Shown here: positions 15,100 to 24,388 of the stretch, piece by piece
Position numbering within the stretch: the stretch's first letter is position 1
Layout: every line of letters starts with the position of its first letter
Origin: Hyphomicrobium sp. ghe19
GTDB lineage: Bacteria; Pseudomonadota; Alphaproteobacteria; Rhizobiales; Hyphomicrobiaceae
DNA length: 64,000 nucleotides
Reading direction: 5' to 3'
Assembly: GCF_902712875.1 (NCBI RefSeq)
Contig: NZ_LR743509.1
Span: 1,998,001-2,062,000, forward strand
The notes under the pieces: generated by a model
What the model was told of the DNA's origin: nothing
What the model saw: only the letters and a program-made list of their open reading frames with translations
The model's database searches: none
Program-made: the position numbers and the translations under genes

Positions 15100-18000
15100 C
15101 TATTCGGCCGGATGAAGCGGCGTCTCGTGAGATGGCGCCCGTGACCTGCGGCCGAGATCGGACAGCCAGCGGCAAACCACATAGAAGACGGGCGTGAAGA
15201 TCAGACCGAAGAAGGTCACGCCGAGCATACCCGCGAAGACCGCGGTTCCGAGAGCCTGGCGAAGTTCAGCGCCGGCGCCGACCGCCCAAACGAGCGGCAC
15301 CACGCCGAGGATGAACGCCAGCGACGTCATGATGATCGGCCGCATTCTCAACCGGGCCGCTTCGGTCGCGGCCTCGAATCGGGTTCTGCCCTGGGCTTCG
15401 AGTTGCTCCGCGAACTCCACGATCAGAATAGCGTTTTTCGCCGCTAGACCTATGAGAACGATGAAGCCGACCTGGGTCAGGATGTTGTTGTCCATTCCCC
15501 GGAGGATGACGCCCGAGATCGATGCGATGAGACTCATCGGGACGATCAGGATGACCGCTAGCGGCAGCGTCAGACTTTCGAACTGCGCGGCAAGGACGAG
15601 GAACACGAACAGGACGCCCAGAGCGAACGCGAAGATGGCCGTGTTGCCGGCGCGGATCTGCTGATAGGCGAGATCGGTCCATTCATAGCTGAAGCCAGGC
15701 GGAAGCGTTTCCGCCGCCAGCTTCTGCATGATGTCGATCGCCTGTCCCTGCGAGTATCCGGGAGCCGCGGAACCATCGAGTTCGGCTGCCGGATAAAGGT
15801 TGTAGCGGGGAACACGCGCCGGGCCCGAAATATCGCTCACGGTCGTGAACGAGCCGAGCGGAACGGCATCGCCGTTCGAATTGCGGACGCGAATGCTCAG
15901 CGCATCTTTCGCTTCCAGGCGGTAATCGGCGTCGGACTGCGCCGTCACGCGGAAGGTACGGCCCAGCAGGTTGAAGTCGTTGACGTAGATCGAGCCGAGG
16001 TACGTCTGGAGTGCGGCGAACACTTCCGGGATACGAATGCCGAGCATCTGCGCCTTGACGCGATCGATGTCCAGATAGAGCTGGGGCGTCGAGGTCTCGA
16101 AGAGCGAGTACACCTGTCGCACGCCCGGCGTCTGAGCCGCCTTGCCCATCATCGCGTTGACAGCCGCCTGCAACGCGGCCGAGCCGGCACCCGAACGATC
16201 CTCCACCATCATGCGGAAGCCGCCGGAGCTGCCAAGACCGCGGACGGGCGGCGGCGCCACGACAAGCACCAAAGCTTCCTGGATCGTGGAAAATTTCTTC
16301 AAGAGCGTAGCCTGAATGGCTTTCGCCGACTGGTTCGGATCTTTGGCGCGCTCTTCGAATGGTTTCAGCGTTACGAAAACGGCGCCTGCGTTCGAGGCGT
16401 TGACGCGCGTTGCGCCCGAGAAGCCGACGATATTGACGGCGTGGGCGACGCCCGGAACGGTGAGGGCCAGTTCAACGGCGCGCTTATTGACCTCGTTGGT
16501 GCGAGCCAAAGAAGCGGCAGGCGGCAACTGGGTGATCGTGATCAGATAGCCGCCGTCCTGGTCGGGGATGAAGCCGACAGGAGTTTTGCGGAATTCATTC
16601 AATCCGAATGCAATAAGCCCCGCGTAAAGGACCAGCATCAGGATAGAAAACCGGACGGCGCGGCCAGCCAGCCAGCCATAGCCGCTGGATAGCCGGTCGA
16701 AGCTCCAGTTGAAGGCATTGAAAAACGCGCGGATGGGCCACGTCAGTGGACTGTGCTTATGCTCGGTCGAATGCGGCTTCAGAAGCATGGCACAGAGTGC
16801 GGGCGACAGGGTCAATGAGACGATCAGCGAAATCACCGTCGCGCCCGCGATCGTCAGCGCGAACTGACGATAGAACTGGCCCGAGATGCCGGTGATGAAT
16901 GCCGACGGAACGAACACCGCACATAGAACGAGCACGATGGCGATGAGAGCCGAGCCCACCTCCTCCATGGTTCTGTAGGAGGCTTCCCTGGGGCTCATCC
17001 CGTTCGCCATGTTGCGTTCGACGTTCTCGACCACGACGATCGCGTCGTCGACAACGATACCGATCGCCAGCACGAGGCCGAAGAGCGACAGGTTGTTCAG
17101 CGAGAAGCCGAACATCTGCATCAGGAAGAAGGTGCCGACGAGCGAAACAGGGATGGCTACGATCGGGATGATCGCCGCGCGCCACGTCTGGAGGAAGAGC
17201 AGGACGACGATCACCACCAGAACGACGGCTTCGAGGATGGTGTGAACGACGGCGTCGACCGACTGCTGAATGAAGTCGGTCGGGTTGTATACGATGGTGT
17301 ACTCGAGCCCCGGCGGGAAGCTCTTCGCCATCTCCGCCATGGCTTGTTTAATGTTCTTCGCCGTATCGATGGCGTTGGAACCCGGCAGCTGGAAGACGCC
17401 GAGACCGACCGCCGCCTGCTTATCAAGATACGAGTTGATGCCGTAATCGAGCGCCGCAAGTTCGACTCTCGCCACGTCCTTCACTCGGACGACGGAGTTG
17501 GCGTTCTGCTTGACGACGATATTTCCGAATTCATTCGGATCGATCAGGCGGCCCTGCGTTTGCACCGTGATCTGGAATGCACCCGGCTTTTCGAGCGGGG
17601 GCGCATTGAGCACGCCGGCGGCCACCTGGACGTTCTGCCCCTGCAGGGCCGTGACGACGTCGCTTGCCGTCAGCGCCAGCGATTGCAGGCGGTCGGGATC
17701 AAGCCAGACGCGCATCGAATAATCGCGACCGCCGAAAACGGTAATCGAGCCGACGCCTTGCACGCGGGTCAGCGCATCGACGATGTTCACGCTCGCGTAG
17801 TTCGAAATGAAAAGCGTATCGCGCGAGTTGTCGGGCGACAGCAGATGCACGACCATCATGAGGTCGGGCGACGCCTTCGCGACGGTGACGCCGATGTTGC
17901 GCACGTCCGCGGGCAGTCTCGGCAGTGCGATGGAGACGCGGTTCTGCACCTGAACCTGCGCAATATCGAGATTGGTGCCGATGTCGAAGGTGACGGAGAT

Positions 18001-18273
18001 CGAGAAGCGGCCGTCATTCGTCGAGTTCGACGATATGAAGAGCATGTGCTCAACGCCGTTGATCTGCTGCTCGAGCGGCGTCGCGACCGTCGCGGCGACG
18101 ACTTCCGCGCTGGCACCCGGATATTGCCCCGTGATGTTCACCACCGGCGGCGCGATTTCCGGATATTGCGCGATCGGCAGGCGGGTAAGGGATACCAAGC
18201 CGATGATGGTGAGCACGATGGAGATGACGGCCGCGAAGATCGGGCGGTCGATAAAGAAGTGCGAGATGCGCAT
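15100..18273 (-). CDS. RND multidrug efflux permease (HAE1/AcrB type)
   Basis: A 1,057-residue inner-membrane pump of normal length for the family. It exchanges protons for drugs or solvents and works as a trimer with a periplasmic adaptor and an outer-membrane channel. It starts SHFFIDRPIFAAVISIVLTI (TM1), has the proton-relay motif VVDDAIVVVENVERNM in TM4 and the usual TM8-12 block near the end (ILIVPMSLIASISGVIL and ILIVEFAEQLEAQGRTR). The adaptor gene precedes it by 15 bases and no outer-membrane channel gene is next to it, so it must use one encoded elsewhere. Its control is probably through the divergent TetR gene. Confidence 0.95.
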   Translation of the reverse strand: MRISHFFIDRPIFAAVISIVLTIIGLVSLTRLPIAQYPEIAPPVVNITGQYPGASAEVVAATVATPLEQQINGVEHMLFISSNSTNDGRFSISVTFDIGTNLDIAQVQVQNRVSIALPRLPADVRNIGVTVAKASPDLMMVVHLLSPDNSRDTLFISNYASVNIVDALTRVQGVGSITVFGGRDYSMRVWLDPDRLQSLALTASDVVTALQGQNVQVAAGVLNAPPLEKPGAFQITVQTQGRLIDPNEFGNIVVKQNANSVVRVKDVARVELAALDYGINSYLDKQAAVGLGVFQLPGSNAIDTAKNIKQAMAEMAKSFPPGLEYTIVYNPTDFIQQSVDAVVHTILEAVVLVVIVVLLFLQTWRAAIIPIVAIPVSLVGTFFLMQMFGFSLNNLSLFGLVLAIGIVVDDAIVVVENVERNMANGMSPREASYRTMEEVGSALIAIVLVLCAVFVPSAFITGISGQFYRQFALTIAGATVISLIVSLTLSPALCAMLLKPHSTEHKHSPLTWPIRAFFNAFNWSFDRLSSGYGWLAGRAVRFSILMLVLYAGLIAFGLNEFRKTPVGFIPDQDGGYLITITQLPPAASLARTNEVNKRAVELALTVPGVAHAVNIVGFSGATRVNASNAGAVFVTLKPFEERAKDPNQSAKAIQATLLKKFSTIQEALVLVVAPPPVRGLGSSGGFRMMVEDRSGAGSAALQAAVNAMMGKAAQTPGVRQVYSLFETSTPQLYLDIDRVKAQMLGIRIPEVFAALQTYLGSIYVNDFNLLGRTFRVTAQSDADYRLEAKDALSIRVRNSNGDAVPLGSFTTVSDISGPARVPRYNLYPAAELDGSAAPGYSQGQAIDIMQKLAAETLPPGFSYEWTDLAYQQIRAGNTAIFAFALGVLFVFLVLAAQFESLTLPLAVILIVPMSLIASISGVILRGMDNNILTQVGFIVLIGLAAKNAILIVEFAEQLEAQGRTRFEAATEAARLRMRPIIMTSLAFILGVVPLVWAVGAGAELRQALGTAVFAGMLGVTFFGLIFTPVFYVVCRWLSDLGRRSRAPSHETPLHPAE

Positions 18274-18288
18274 TGGACGGGCCGTTCT

Positions 18289-19479
18289 TTATTGGGTCCG
18301 GACCGTCTGGTCCTTCGGAGTGGAAGCGTCAGCGGATGCCTGCTGCGGCGTGACTTTCGCGCCGGGCCGGATGCGCATCAGGCCGTTCACGATGACCGTG
18401 TCGTCGGGCGAGAGGCCCGCCGTCACGACGCGCAGTCCATCGACCAACGGTCCGAGCGTGACGTATTTCGGTGTAGCGACATTGTCGCTGCCGACGGCAT
18501 AGACGAACTTGCGAACCTGCTCGGTGCCGATGGCGGCATCGGGAACGAGCAGCGCCTCTGCCGGTTCAGAAGCCACAATCCGGATACGGCCGAACATACC
18601 CGGCGTGAGGCGTCCGTCGGCATTCTTGAAGACCGCACGGCCGCGGATCGTGCCGGACGACTTATCGATGGCGTTGTCGACGAAGTCGATCTGACCTTCG
18701 TGGACGAAGTCTTTTTCGTCGATCAGCTTCAGCTGAGCGGACATGCTCAAGCCACGACCGGCGCTGTCGGCCGCCTTCGCCGACGCAGCCTTCAAGTAAC
18801 GAAGGTATGACGCCTCATCCATCGTGAATTCGAAACGGATCGGATCGACCGAGGCGATCGTTGCGAGCAATGTCGTGCTTCCGGCTGTTCCGCCGGTCAC
18901 GAGGTTTCCGACCGAGACGCGGCGATCGCCTATTCTTCCGGCGATCGGAGCGGCGAGTTCGGTGAAATCCAAATCGAGAGCGAACTGGCGGGACGCCGCC
19001 TTCTGCGCCGTCAGATTGGCTTCGGCGACGCGCTTCGCCTGAAGGCGTTGATCGAGCGACTGCTGCGTGATCGTGGTGCCGCGAACGAGACTCTCACCGC
19101 GCTCCAGGTCAGACTGAGCGAAGGCAACGTTCGCCTCTGCCTGGGCGATCGAGGCATTCGCCTGGTCCAACGCCGCCTGGAAGGGCCGACGGTCGATCGT
19201 GAAGAGCGGGTCGCCGACCTTGACCATCTGGCCATCGGTGAAGTGGATCTTGTCGAGGTAACCCGAAACGCGCGCGCGCACTTCGACGAAATCGAGAGCA
19301 ACGAAACGCCCGACGTATTCATCGTAGTCTGCGACGATCTTCTTCGTGGGCTTGGCCACGGTGACTTGCGGCGCCGGCGGAGGCGCAGCTTGAGCCGCGG
19401 ATTTCTCTTCGCTACATGCGGAAAGTCCCGCCGATAAAGTCAGCAAAACTGCAGCGATTGAGGCGGACCGTTGGAACAC
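18289..19479 (-). CDS. RND efflux periplasmic adaptor lipoprotein (AcrA type)
   Basis: A 396-residue membrane fusion protein. It has a lipoprotein signal with the lipobox LSAC at residues 19-22, then the paired lipoyl and beta-barrel halves: PQVTVAKPTKKIVADYDEYV at the start of the mature form, VRARVSGYLDKIHFTDGQMV in the lipoyl domain, a helical hairpin at about residues 100-165, and FGRIRIVASEPAEALLVPDA near the end. It bridges the permease with an outer-membrane channel. The divergent TetR gene and two palindromes lie upstream. Confidence 0.93.
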   Translation of the reverse strand: MFQRSASIAAVLLTLSAGLSACSEEKSAAQAAPPPAPQVTVAKPTKKIVADYDEYVGRFVALDFVEVRARVSGYLDKIHFTDGQMVKVGDPLFTIDRRPFQAALDQANASIAQAEANVAFAQSDLERGESLVRGTTITQQSLDQRLQAKRVAEANLTAQKAASRQFALDLDFTELAAPIAGRIGDRRVSVGNLVTGGTAGSTTLLATIASVDPIRFEFTMDEASYLRYLKAASAKAADSAGRGLSMSAQLKLIDEKDFVHEGQIDFVDNAIDKSSGTIRGRAVFKNADGRLTPGMFGRIRIVASEPAEALLVPDAAIGTEQVRKFVYAVGSDNVATPKYVTLGPLVDGLRVVTAGLSPDDTVIVNGLMRIRPGAKVTPQQASADASTPKDQTVRTQ

Positions 19480-19678
19480 GGGTTCTGTCTCCGTCTTATA
19501 GATTTGAAATCAGCGCACGAAGGAACCGATTGCGTTCCATATCGAGCGCCAGCGTCAGCCGCGCCGAGCGGAATCGCGCTCGGCCCGCGTGAATTGTTCT
19601 TCTGATCCCACCCCGAACGGGCGCACGCCAATTGTTCAGCGCGCGTTAAGTACCGGGTGACAGAGGTTACAGAGTCAT

Positions 19679-19720
19679 GTTACCCGGTACCGACCGGTAA
19701 CATACTGCTACCGATCGGTA
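19679..19720 (+). promoter_or_regulatory. Candidate TetR operator pair
   Basis: TACCGATCGGTA at 19709-19720 is a perfect 12-bp palindrome. TACCGACCGGTA at 19688-19699 is the same sequence with one change, 21 bp away, so both face the same side of the helix. A further GTTACCCGGTA half-match overlaps the first copy (19679-19689). They end 19 bases before the start of the TetR gene and lie between the divergent pump and regulator genes, the normal place for an autoregulated operator. Confidence 0.75.
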
Positions 19721-19739
19721 ACATTCTCGTCAAGGGCGC

Positions 19740-20378
19740 ATGAGCTTTGCGCGGGAGAAAGATTTGCGCAGCGCTGGCGGATCAGTGGCAGTCGCCGAGG
19801 GGCAACTCGCTGTCAAATCACCACGAGAGCGAATTCTGATCGCAGCTCGCGATCTCTTCTACCGGCACGGCGTGCATGCCGTCGGCGTGGAGGCAATCGC
19901 CGAGACGGCGCTTACGAACAAGATGACGCTGTACCGTCATTTCAAATCGAAGGACGAGCTTATCGTCACATACGTCCAGCAGCTCGCAAATGAAGGCGAT
20001 GACATACTCAATCGCATTCTGGCCGAGAATGCAGACAACCCGCAAAAGCAAGTCGATGCCTGGGTCGATTTTGTCGAAGACGTGCTGACGAACAAGTTGG
20101 AGCGCGGCTGCGCGCTGGCGAATGCCGCCGTCGAACTCGATACCGGCCACCCGGCCCGCGCTGTGATCGAAGCTTACAAACAGCGGAAGCACGACCGCCT
20201 CGTCGGGCTCTTCCGCGCCGCTCGATATCGCGACCCCGATTTGCTCGCCGATGAAGTCTTTCTTCTATTCGAGGGCGCGCGGATCAGCATTCAATGCGGC
20301 GGCAAGGGTCCGGCATCGCGCGTCGTCGGGATGTTGCGCGGACTGCTCTCCTCGCGGCCGAGGTTGGCCGAAGCATAA
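19740..20378 (+). CDS. TetR/AcrR-family repressor of the efflux pump
   Basis: A 212-residue TetR protein. The HTH spans about residues 30-78 (RILIAARDLFYRHGVHAVGV, AIAETALTNKMTLYRHFKSK), with the typical LYRHF signature. The remainder is the ligand-binding dimer domain, with a C-terminal helix ending in LRGLLSSRPRL. The first 27 residues are a variable extension. By gene position it should repress itself and the divergent RND operon through the palindromes upstream. The inducer is unknown. Confidence 0.9.
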   Translation: MSFAREKDLRSAGGSVAVAEGQLAVKSPRERILIAARDLFYRHGVHAVGVEAIAETALTNKMTLYRHFKSKDELIVTYVQQLANEGDDILNRILAENADNPQKQVDAWVDFVEDVLTNKLERGCALANAAVELDTGHPARAVIEAYKQRKHDRLVGLFRAARYRDPDLLADEVFLLFEGARISIQCGGKGPASRVVGMLRGLLSSRPRLAEA

Positions 20379-20535
20379 CTGTTTTGGTGACGAGCGCTCG
20401 GCTCGCGCACAATTGCCTAGGTACTAGGCGTTCAGCACAAGCAGCTGGCAGCGCAATCATCAACACCCGAAGATTTCCTGCATTTTTCCGACAAGAAAGC
20501 CTTGGCACGCCGCGTGCAAAGCATGGCGCATAACG

Positions 20536-20636
20536 CCTCTAGGGTTCCGGCTTCACAAGCGTCAGGTCCGAGAGAGGCTCTCCCGCCTCGCGTGAAGCGC
20601 GGCGGAGCCACGGCGGGATAAAAGCCCGGGAGACCT
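20536..20636 (+). promoter_or_regulatory. Guanidine-I (ykkC) riboswitch
   Basis: The sequence carries the conserved blocks of the ykkC aptamer in order: CTCTAGGGTTCCGG (20537-20550), GGTCCGAGAG (20565-20574), and CACGGCGGGATAAAAG followed by CCCGGGAGA (20609-20633). This RNA class binds guanidinium and turns on guanidine export or breakdown genes. It lies 140 bases upstream of the first gene of the transport/carboxylase operon. The expression platform between 20637 and 20775 was not worked out. CCTTG (20730s) could pair with CAAGG (20758-20762), which overlaps the ribosome site of the first gene. Confidence 0.92.
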
Positions 20637-20775
20637 ACACCGCGAGTTGCTTCGGCGCTCGAACGGACAGGCCTCCCTCCGCGCGATCTCACCGCGCTCA
20701 TCCGAGGTCTTCCGTTCCTGTCTCGAAGTCCCTTGCGGCCTCACAGAGTGGTCAGCACAAGGACAGGGGTTGGCG

Positions 20776-21840
20776 ATGCGCTTTTCCATCAAGCAAATTT
20801 TGAAGGCTGCGATCGGCCTCGCGGCCGTGACAGGGTTTGCCCTGTCGCCTGCACATGCCGCCGAGAAAAAAGACTTCAAAGTCGCCTGGTCGATTTATGT
20901 CGGCTGGATGCCATGGGGCTATGCTGCCGATTCCGGCATCGTGAAAAAATGGGCCGACAAGTACGGCATCAACATCGAAGTCAAACAGTTCAATGACTAC
21001 GTCGAATCCATAAATCAATACACGGCGGGCTCGTTCGACGCGGTCACCGTGACGAACATGGACGCTCTTTCGATCCCCGCGGCTGGCGGCGTCGACACCA
21101 CGGCCGTTATCGTCGGCGACTTCTCGAACGGCAACGACGCCGTGATCCTGAAGAACAAGGACAAGCTCGCCGACATCAAGGGCCAGAACGTCAATCTCGT
21201 CGAGTTCTCGGTCTCGCACTACCTGCTCGCGCGCGGCCTCGAAAGCGTCGGGCTTGCCGAGAAGGACCTGAAGGTCGTCAACACATCGGACGCCGATATG
21301 GCGGCTGCCTACAAGACGCACGACGTAACGTCCGTCGTGACTTGGAAGCCGATCGTTTCAACGATCCTCGAATCGCCGGACGCAAAGAAGGTTTTCGACA
21401 GCTCGCAAATTCCGGGCGAGATCATCGACCTCATGGTCGTCAACACGGCCGTGCTGAAAGACAATCCGAAGTTCGCGAAGGCGCTCGCGGGTATCTGGTA
21501 CGAGACGCTTGCGACGCTAAAGGACGGTACGGCTTCGAAGGAAGCCATGGCCAAGGCTTCCGGCACCGACCTCAAAGGCTTTGACGAACAGCTCGCGACG
21601 ACGAAGCTCTTCGCCGATCCGAAGGATGCTGTGGCTTTCACCACCGGCAAAGATCTGAAGACGACAACCGAGCGCGTCTCCAAATTCTTGTTCGAGAAAT
21701 CGTTGCTCGGCAAAGACGCGAAATCGGACGGCGCGATCGGCGTCGAGTTCCCCGACAAAACGGTCTTCGGCGACAAGTCGAACGTCAAGTTCCGCTACGA
21801 CGCGACGTTCATGAAAGAAGCCGAAGACGGCAAGCTCTGA
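20776..21840 (+). CDS. ABC transporter substrate-binding protein (guanidine/urea carboxylase region)
   Basis: A 354-residue periplasmic binding protein of the SsuA/TauA-like fold, in the group tied to urea/guanidine carboxylase loci. A signal peptide covers residues 1-27 (cleavage after SPAHA). The mature part begins AEKKDFKVAWSIYVGWMPWG, and GWMPWGYAADSG is typical of the group. I chose ATG 20776, with AAGGACAGGGG before it, over an upstream in-frame start that would overlap the riboswitch leader. With the permease and ATPase it should import the substrate the riboswitch senses, most likely guanidine. Confidence 0.88.
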   Translation: MRFSIKQILKAAIGLAAVTGFALSPAHAAEKKDFKVAWSIYVGWMPWGYAADSGIVKKWADKYGINIEVKQFNDYVESINQYTAGSFDAVTVTNMDALSIPAAGGVDTTAVIVGDFSNGNDAVILKNKDKLADIKGQNVNLVEFSVSHYLLARGLESVGLAEKDLKVVNTSDADMAAAYKTHDVTSVVTWKPIVSTILESPDAKKVFDSSQIPGEIIDLMVVNTAVLKDNPKFAKALAGIWYETLATLKDGTASKEAMAKASGTDLKGFDEQLATTKLFADPKDAVAFTTGKDLKTTTERVSKFLFEKSLLGKDAKSDGAIGVEFPDKTVFGDKSNVKFRYDATFMKEAEDGKL

Positions 21841-21881
21841 TCGGCCGCGTCTCACAAAGCAAACTGAAGGAAGGCGACCGC

Positions 21882-22700
21882 ATGCGCGCTATGAATTTTC
21901 GACCGGACAAGAGCTGGCGCCTTGCCCTCGCCTTCCTGCCATTTGCGTTGCTCCTACTCACCTACATTATCGCTTCCGACATTCGGCTTGCCGAGAACGC
22001 GAACGACAAGCTTCTCCCGTCATTCGCCAAGATGGGCGAAGCGATCGACGCCTACGCGATGAAGCCCGACACCCGCACGGGCGACCATCTGCTTTGGGCA
22101 GATACGTCGGCGAGCCTGACGCGTCTCATCGCCGGGCTTGCGATCTCGACGGCTATCGCCCTCGTTCTCGGCATCGTCATCGGAGTTCTGCCGGTGATGG
22201 GCGCTACACTCGGGCCGGTCGTGGCGGTGTTATCGATGGTGCCGCCACTCGCGCTCCTTCCCATTCTTTTCATCGTCATGGGACTTGGGGAAGCCTCGAA
22301 GATCACCCTGATCGTCGTCGGCACATCGCTGAAACTCATTCGCGATATCGCGCTTCGGGTCGAAGACATTCCGCGCGAGCAGCTGATCAAGGCACAGACG
22401 CTCGGCGCATCGACGCCGCAGATCGCCTTGCGCATCGTGCTGCCGCAAATCCTGCCGCGACTGATCGATTCCGTTCGGTTGGAAATCGGTCCGGCGTGGC
22501 TCTTCCTGATTGCAGCCGAGGCGATCGCTGCCGACTCTGGCCTCGGCTACCGCATCTTTCTCGTTCGCCGGTATCTCTCGATGGATGTGATCCTCCCCTA
22601 CGTCGCGTGGATCACGCTTCTGGCGTTCATCATGGACCTTTCCCTGCGGCTGCTTCAACGCAAGTCGTTTCCTTGGTTTGCCGAAGCGAGAACTGCATGA
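21882..22700 (+). CDS. ABC transporter permease
   Basis: A 272-residue inner-membrane permease of the SsuC/TauC type. Predicted spans include residues 13-30, 77-100 (LIAGLAISTAIALVLGIVIG), 105-135 and the last 40 residues. The EAA loop involved in ATPase contact reads EDIPREQLIKAQTLGASTPQ. An AAGGAAGG site lies before ATG 21882; ATG 21891 is also possible. The stop overlaps the start of the ATPase gene, so the two are translationally coupled. Substrate inferred from the operon: guanidine. Confidence 0.9.
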   Translation: MRAMNFRPDKSWRLALAFLPFALLLLTYIIASDIRLAENANDKLLPSFAKMGEAIDAYAMKPDTRTGDHLLWADTSASLTRLIAGLAISTAIALVLGIVIGVLPVMGATLGPVVAVLSMVPPLALLPILFIVMGLGEASKITLIVVGTSLKLIRDIALRVEDIPREQLIKAQTLGASTPQIALRIVLPQILPRLIDSVRLEIGPAWLFLIAAEAIAADSGLGYRIFLVRRYLSMDVILPYVAWITLLAFIMDLSLRLLQRKSFPWFAEARTA

Positions 22701-23536
22701 ACGCCATCGTCTTCGACAAGGTTTGGAAAGAATACGGCGATCACGTCGTACTCGAGCAGATCAATCTCGAAATCGAGACGCGCTCGTTCGTGGCGCTGGT
22801 CGGCCCCTCGGGATGCGGCAAGACAACATTCCTGCGGTTGCTCCTCGGCGAAGAGCGGCCGACGCGCGGAAGCATTCTCGTCGAAGGTGTTCCGCTCAAA
22901 GCGGAGCCCGATGCGGACCGCGGCGTCGTCTTCCAGCGCTACTCGGTGTTTCCGCATCTGACGGTTCTCGGCAACGTCATCATTGGGCGGGAGTTCGAGA
23001 AGGCGGGCGCCTTCGGCCGTCTGTTCGGGCGTGCGCGCAAACAAGCCGAGGAGGAAGCACGCGAGCTTCTGTCCGCCGTCGGGCTTGCGGGTCAGGAGAA
23101 GAAATATCCATCGGCGCTTTCGGGGGGCATGCAGCAGCGCCTGGCGCTCGCCCAGGCTCTAATGCGGCGGCCAAAGGTCTTGCTGCTGGACGAACCGTTC
23201 GGTGCACTCGATCCCGGTATCCGATCGGATATTCATGTCCTCATGCGGCGCATCTGGAATGAATCGTCGCTGACCGTCGTCATGGTCACGCACGACTTGA
23301 GCGAAGCTTTCGAACTCGGTACGCGCATCATCGCTTTCGAGCGGCCTCGCAACCGGCCGGAAGAGGCCGAGCGCTATGGGGCACGGCTCTCTGCTGACAT
23401 TCCCACGCCGCCTCCGACCGCGCCGGCGATCCCGAAGGGCGCGACCGTCACCAAGGACATCGAGATCTGGCCTAAGAAGGTAGCAGGAAGCCCTGGCGTT
23501 CTAACGCGTCATGGGCATTCGGCTCCACGTTCCTAG
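22697..23536 (+). CDS. ABC transporter ATP-binding protein
   Basis: A 279-residue ATPase. Walker A is GPSGCGKT (residues 36-43), the signature motif is LSGGMQQRLALAQAL, Walker B is VLLLDEPFGALDP and the switch His is in VTHDLSEA. The C-terminal 60 residues are a Pro-rich extension (PTPPPTAPAIPKG) beyond the core, as seen in the ATPases of urea-carboxylase-linked transporters. The start at ATG 22697 overlaps the permease stop by four bases. The long upstream frame is the shadow of the permease gene. Confidence 0.92.
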   Translation: MNAIVFDKVWKEYGDHVVLEQINLEIETRSFVALVGPSGCGKTTFLRLLLGEERPTRGSILVEGVPLKAEPDADRGVVFQRYSVFPHLTVLGNVIIGREFEKAGAFGRLFGRARKQAEEEARELLSAVGLAGQEKKYPSALSGGMQQRLALAQALMRRPKVLLLDEPFGALDPGIRSDIHVLMRRIWNESSLTVVMVTHDLSEAFELGTRIIAFERPRNRPEEAERYGARLSADIPTPPPTAPAIPKGATVTKDIEIWPKKVAGSPGVLTRHGHSAPRS

Positions 23537-23551
23537 GCCATCACGCTGGCT

Positions 23552-23599
23552 GCGAGGGACGACCCTCAGCGGCTTCTCACGAACCCGGGACGGCCCGGA
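23552..23599 (+). promoter_or_regulatory. Guanidine-II (mini-ykkC) riboswitch
   Basis: Two short GC stems, each closed by an ACGR tetraloop: GAGGG-ACGA-CCCTC (23554-23567) and CCGGG-ACGG-CCCGG (23585-23598), with a 17-base linker. This is the defining layout of the guanidine-II aptamer, in which two ACGR loops bind guanidinium and dock together to control ribosome access. It lies in the 117-base gap before the carboxyguanidine deiminase gene, about 42 bases before its ribosome site. A perfect palindrome ACTGGCGCGCCAGT (23599-23612) follows directly and could be part of the switching arm. Confidence 0.85.
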
Positions 23600-23653
23600 C
23601 TGGCGCGCCAGTTGCGTCTTTCAATGGGCGCTTCTGCGTTGGGAGAGAAAATA

Positions 23654-24388
23654 ATGGGAAACATGATCTACGGCGACACGCTGCCGGGGGGTAAGCACTG
23701 GTCGCTGCTGATGCGCCGAAACACGCGGCTGCGCCTGACCGACGTCGAGGGCGGCGCGAATATCGGAATGCTCTTCTACAATCCGCAGAACTTGCTCGAG
23801 CGCTACAACGCGCCCGACACGCTGAAATGTCAGCACACGTTCAAGCTAACTACCGGTCATTGTCTCTATTCGGATATGGGCCGCATTTTTTGCTCGGTCG
23901 TATCTGATACGTTCGGCTGGCACGATACCGTCACCGGAAATACGACGAAGGCCATCGTTGCGCGCAAGTGGGGCGAGAAGAGCTATCAAACAGCGCGCAA
24001 CGACTGGCAGCAGAACGGCCACGACAGTTTCCTTGTCGAAGGCGCCAAATACGGCCTGACACGGCGGGACCTAGCGGCGAACGTCAACTGGTTCAGCAAG
24101 ATTGCCGTCGCCTCCGACGGCGCGATGTCGCTCGATACTTCGGCCGCGAAGGCCGGCGCCCAGGTCGAGCTGCGCTTCGAGATCGATACGCTCGTGCTCT
24201 TCCACACCTGCCCGCATCCGTTGAACCTCGCGAATACGTACCCACGGAAACCGGTGCACTTCGAGATCTTTGAGGGGCCGCCCGCAGCGCTCGACGATCC
24301 CGCGCGGATTTCCGCGCCCGAGAACGAGCGGGGCTTCGAGAACAACCGCATCTTTCTCGCTGGCTGCTGTGGAGACGTGCATCAATGA
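23654..24388 (+). CDS. cgdB: Carboxyguanidine deiminase subunit (urea amidolyase-associated protein 1)
   Basis: A 244-residue DUF1989-type protein, formerly known as urea amidolyase-associated protein 1. With its partner it converts carboxyguanidine into allophanate and ammonia. Supporting features are the N-terminal [20 protein letters not shown], the [16 protein letters not shown] block and the metal-site region [15 protein letters not shown] chose ATG 23654 because GGGAGAGA stands five bases before it. A TTG 30 bp upstream is less likely. It begins right after the guanidine-II riboswitch, and its stop overlaps the start of the second subunit. Which subunit gets the A or B name follows the usual order and may be swapped. 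Confidence 0.87.
   Translation: MGNMIYGDTLPGGKHWSLLMRRNTRLRLTDVEGGANIGMLFYNPQNLLERYNAPDTLKCQHTFKLTTGHCLYSDMGRIFCSVVSDTFGWHDTVTGNTTKAIVARKWGEKSYQTARNDWQQNGHDSFLVEGAKYGLTRRDLAANVNWFSKIAVASDGAMSLDTSAAKAGAQVELRFEIDTLVLFHTCPHPLNLANTYPRKPVHFEIFEGPPAALDDPARISAPENERGFENNRIFLAGCCGDVHQ

Noticed and set aside
15100..15175. Longer start for the TPR fusion gene
   Set aside because: The extra 59 residues overlap the RND gene and its terminator and are Arg/Ser rich; ATG 14998 begins family-like sequence.
17242..18810. 522-residue open frame antisense to the RND pump genes
   Set aside because: It mirrors the pump and adaptor codons in a GC-rich genome, is rich in Arg, Asp, His and Val, spans the gap between two genes without a sensible start, and shows no domain.
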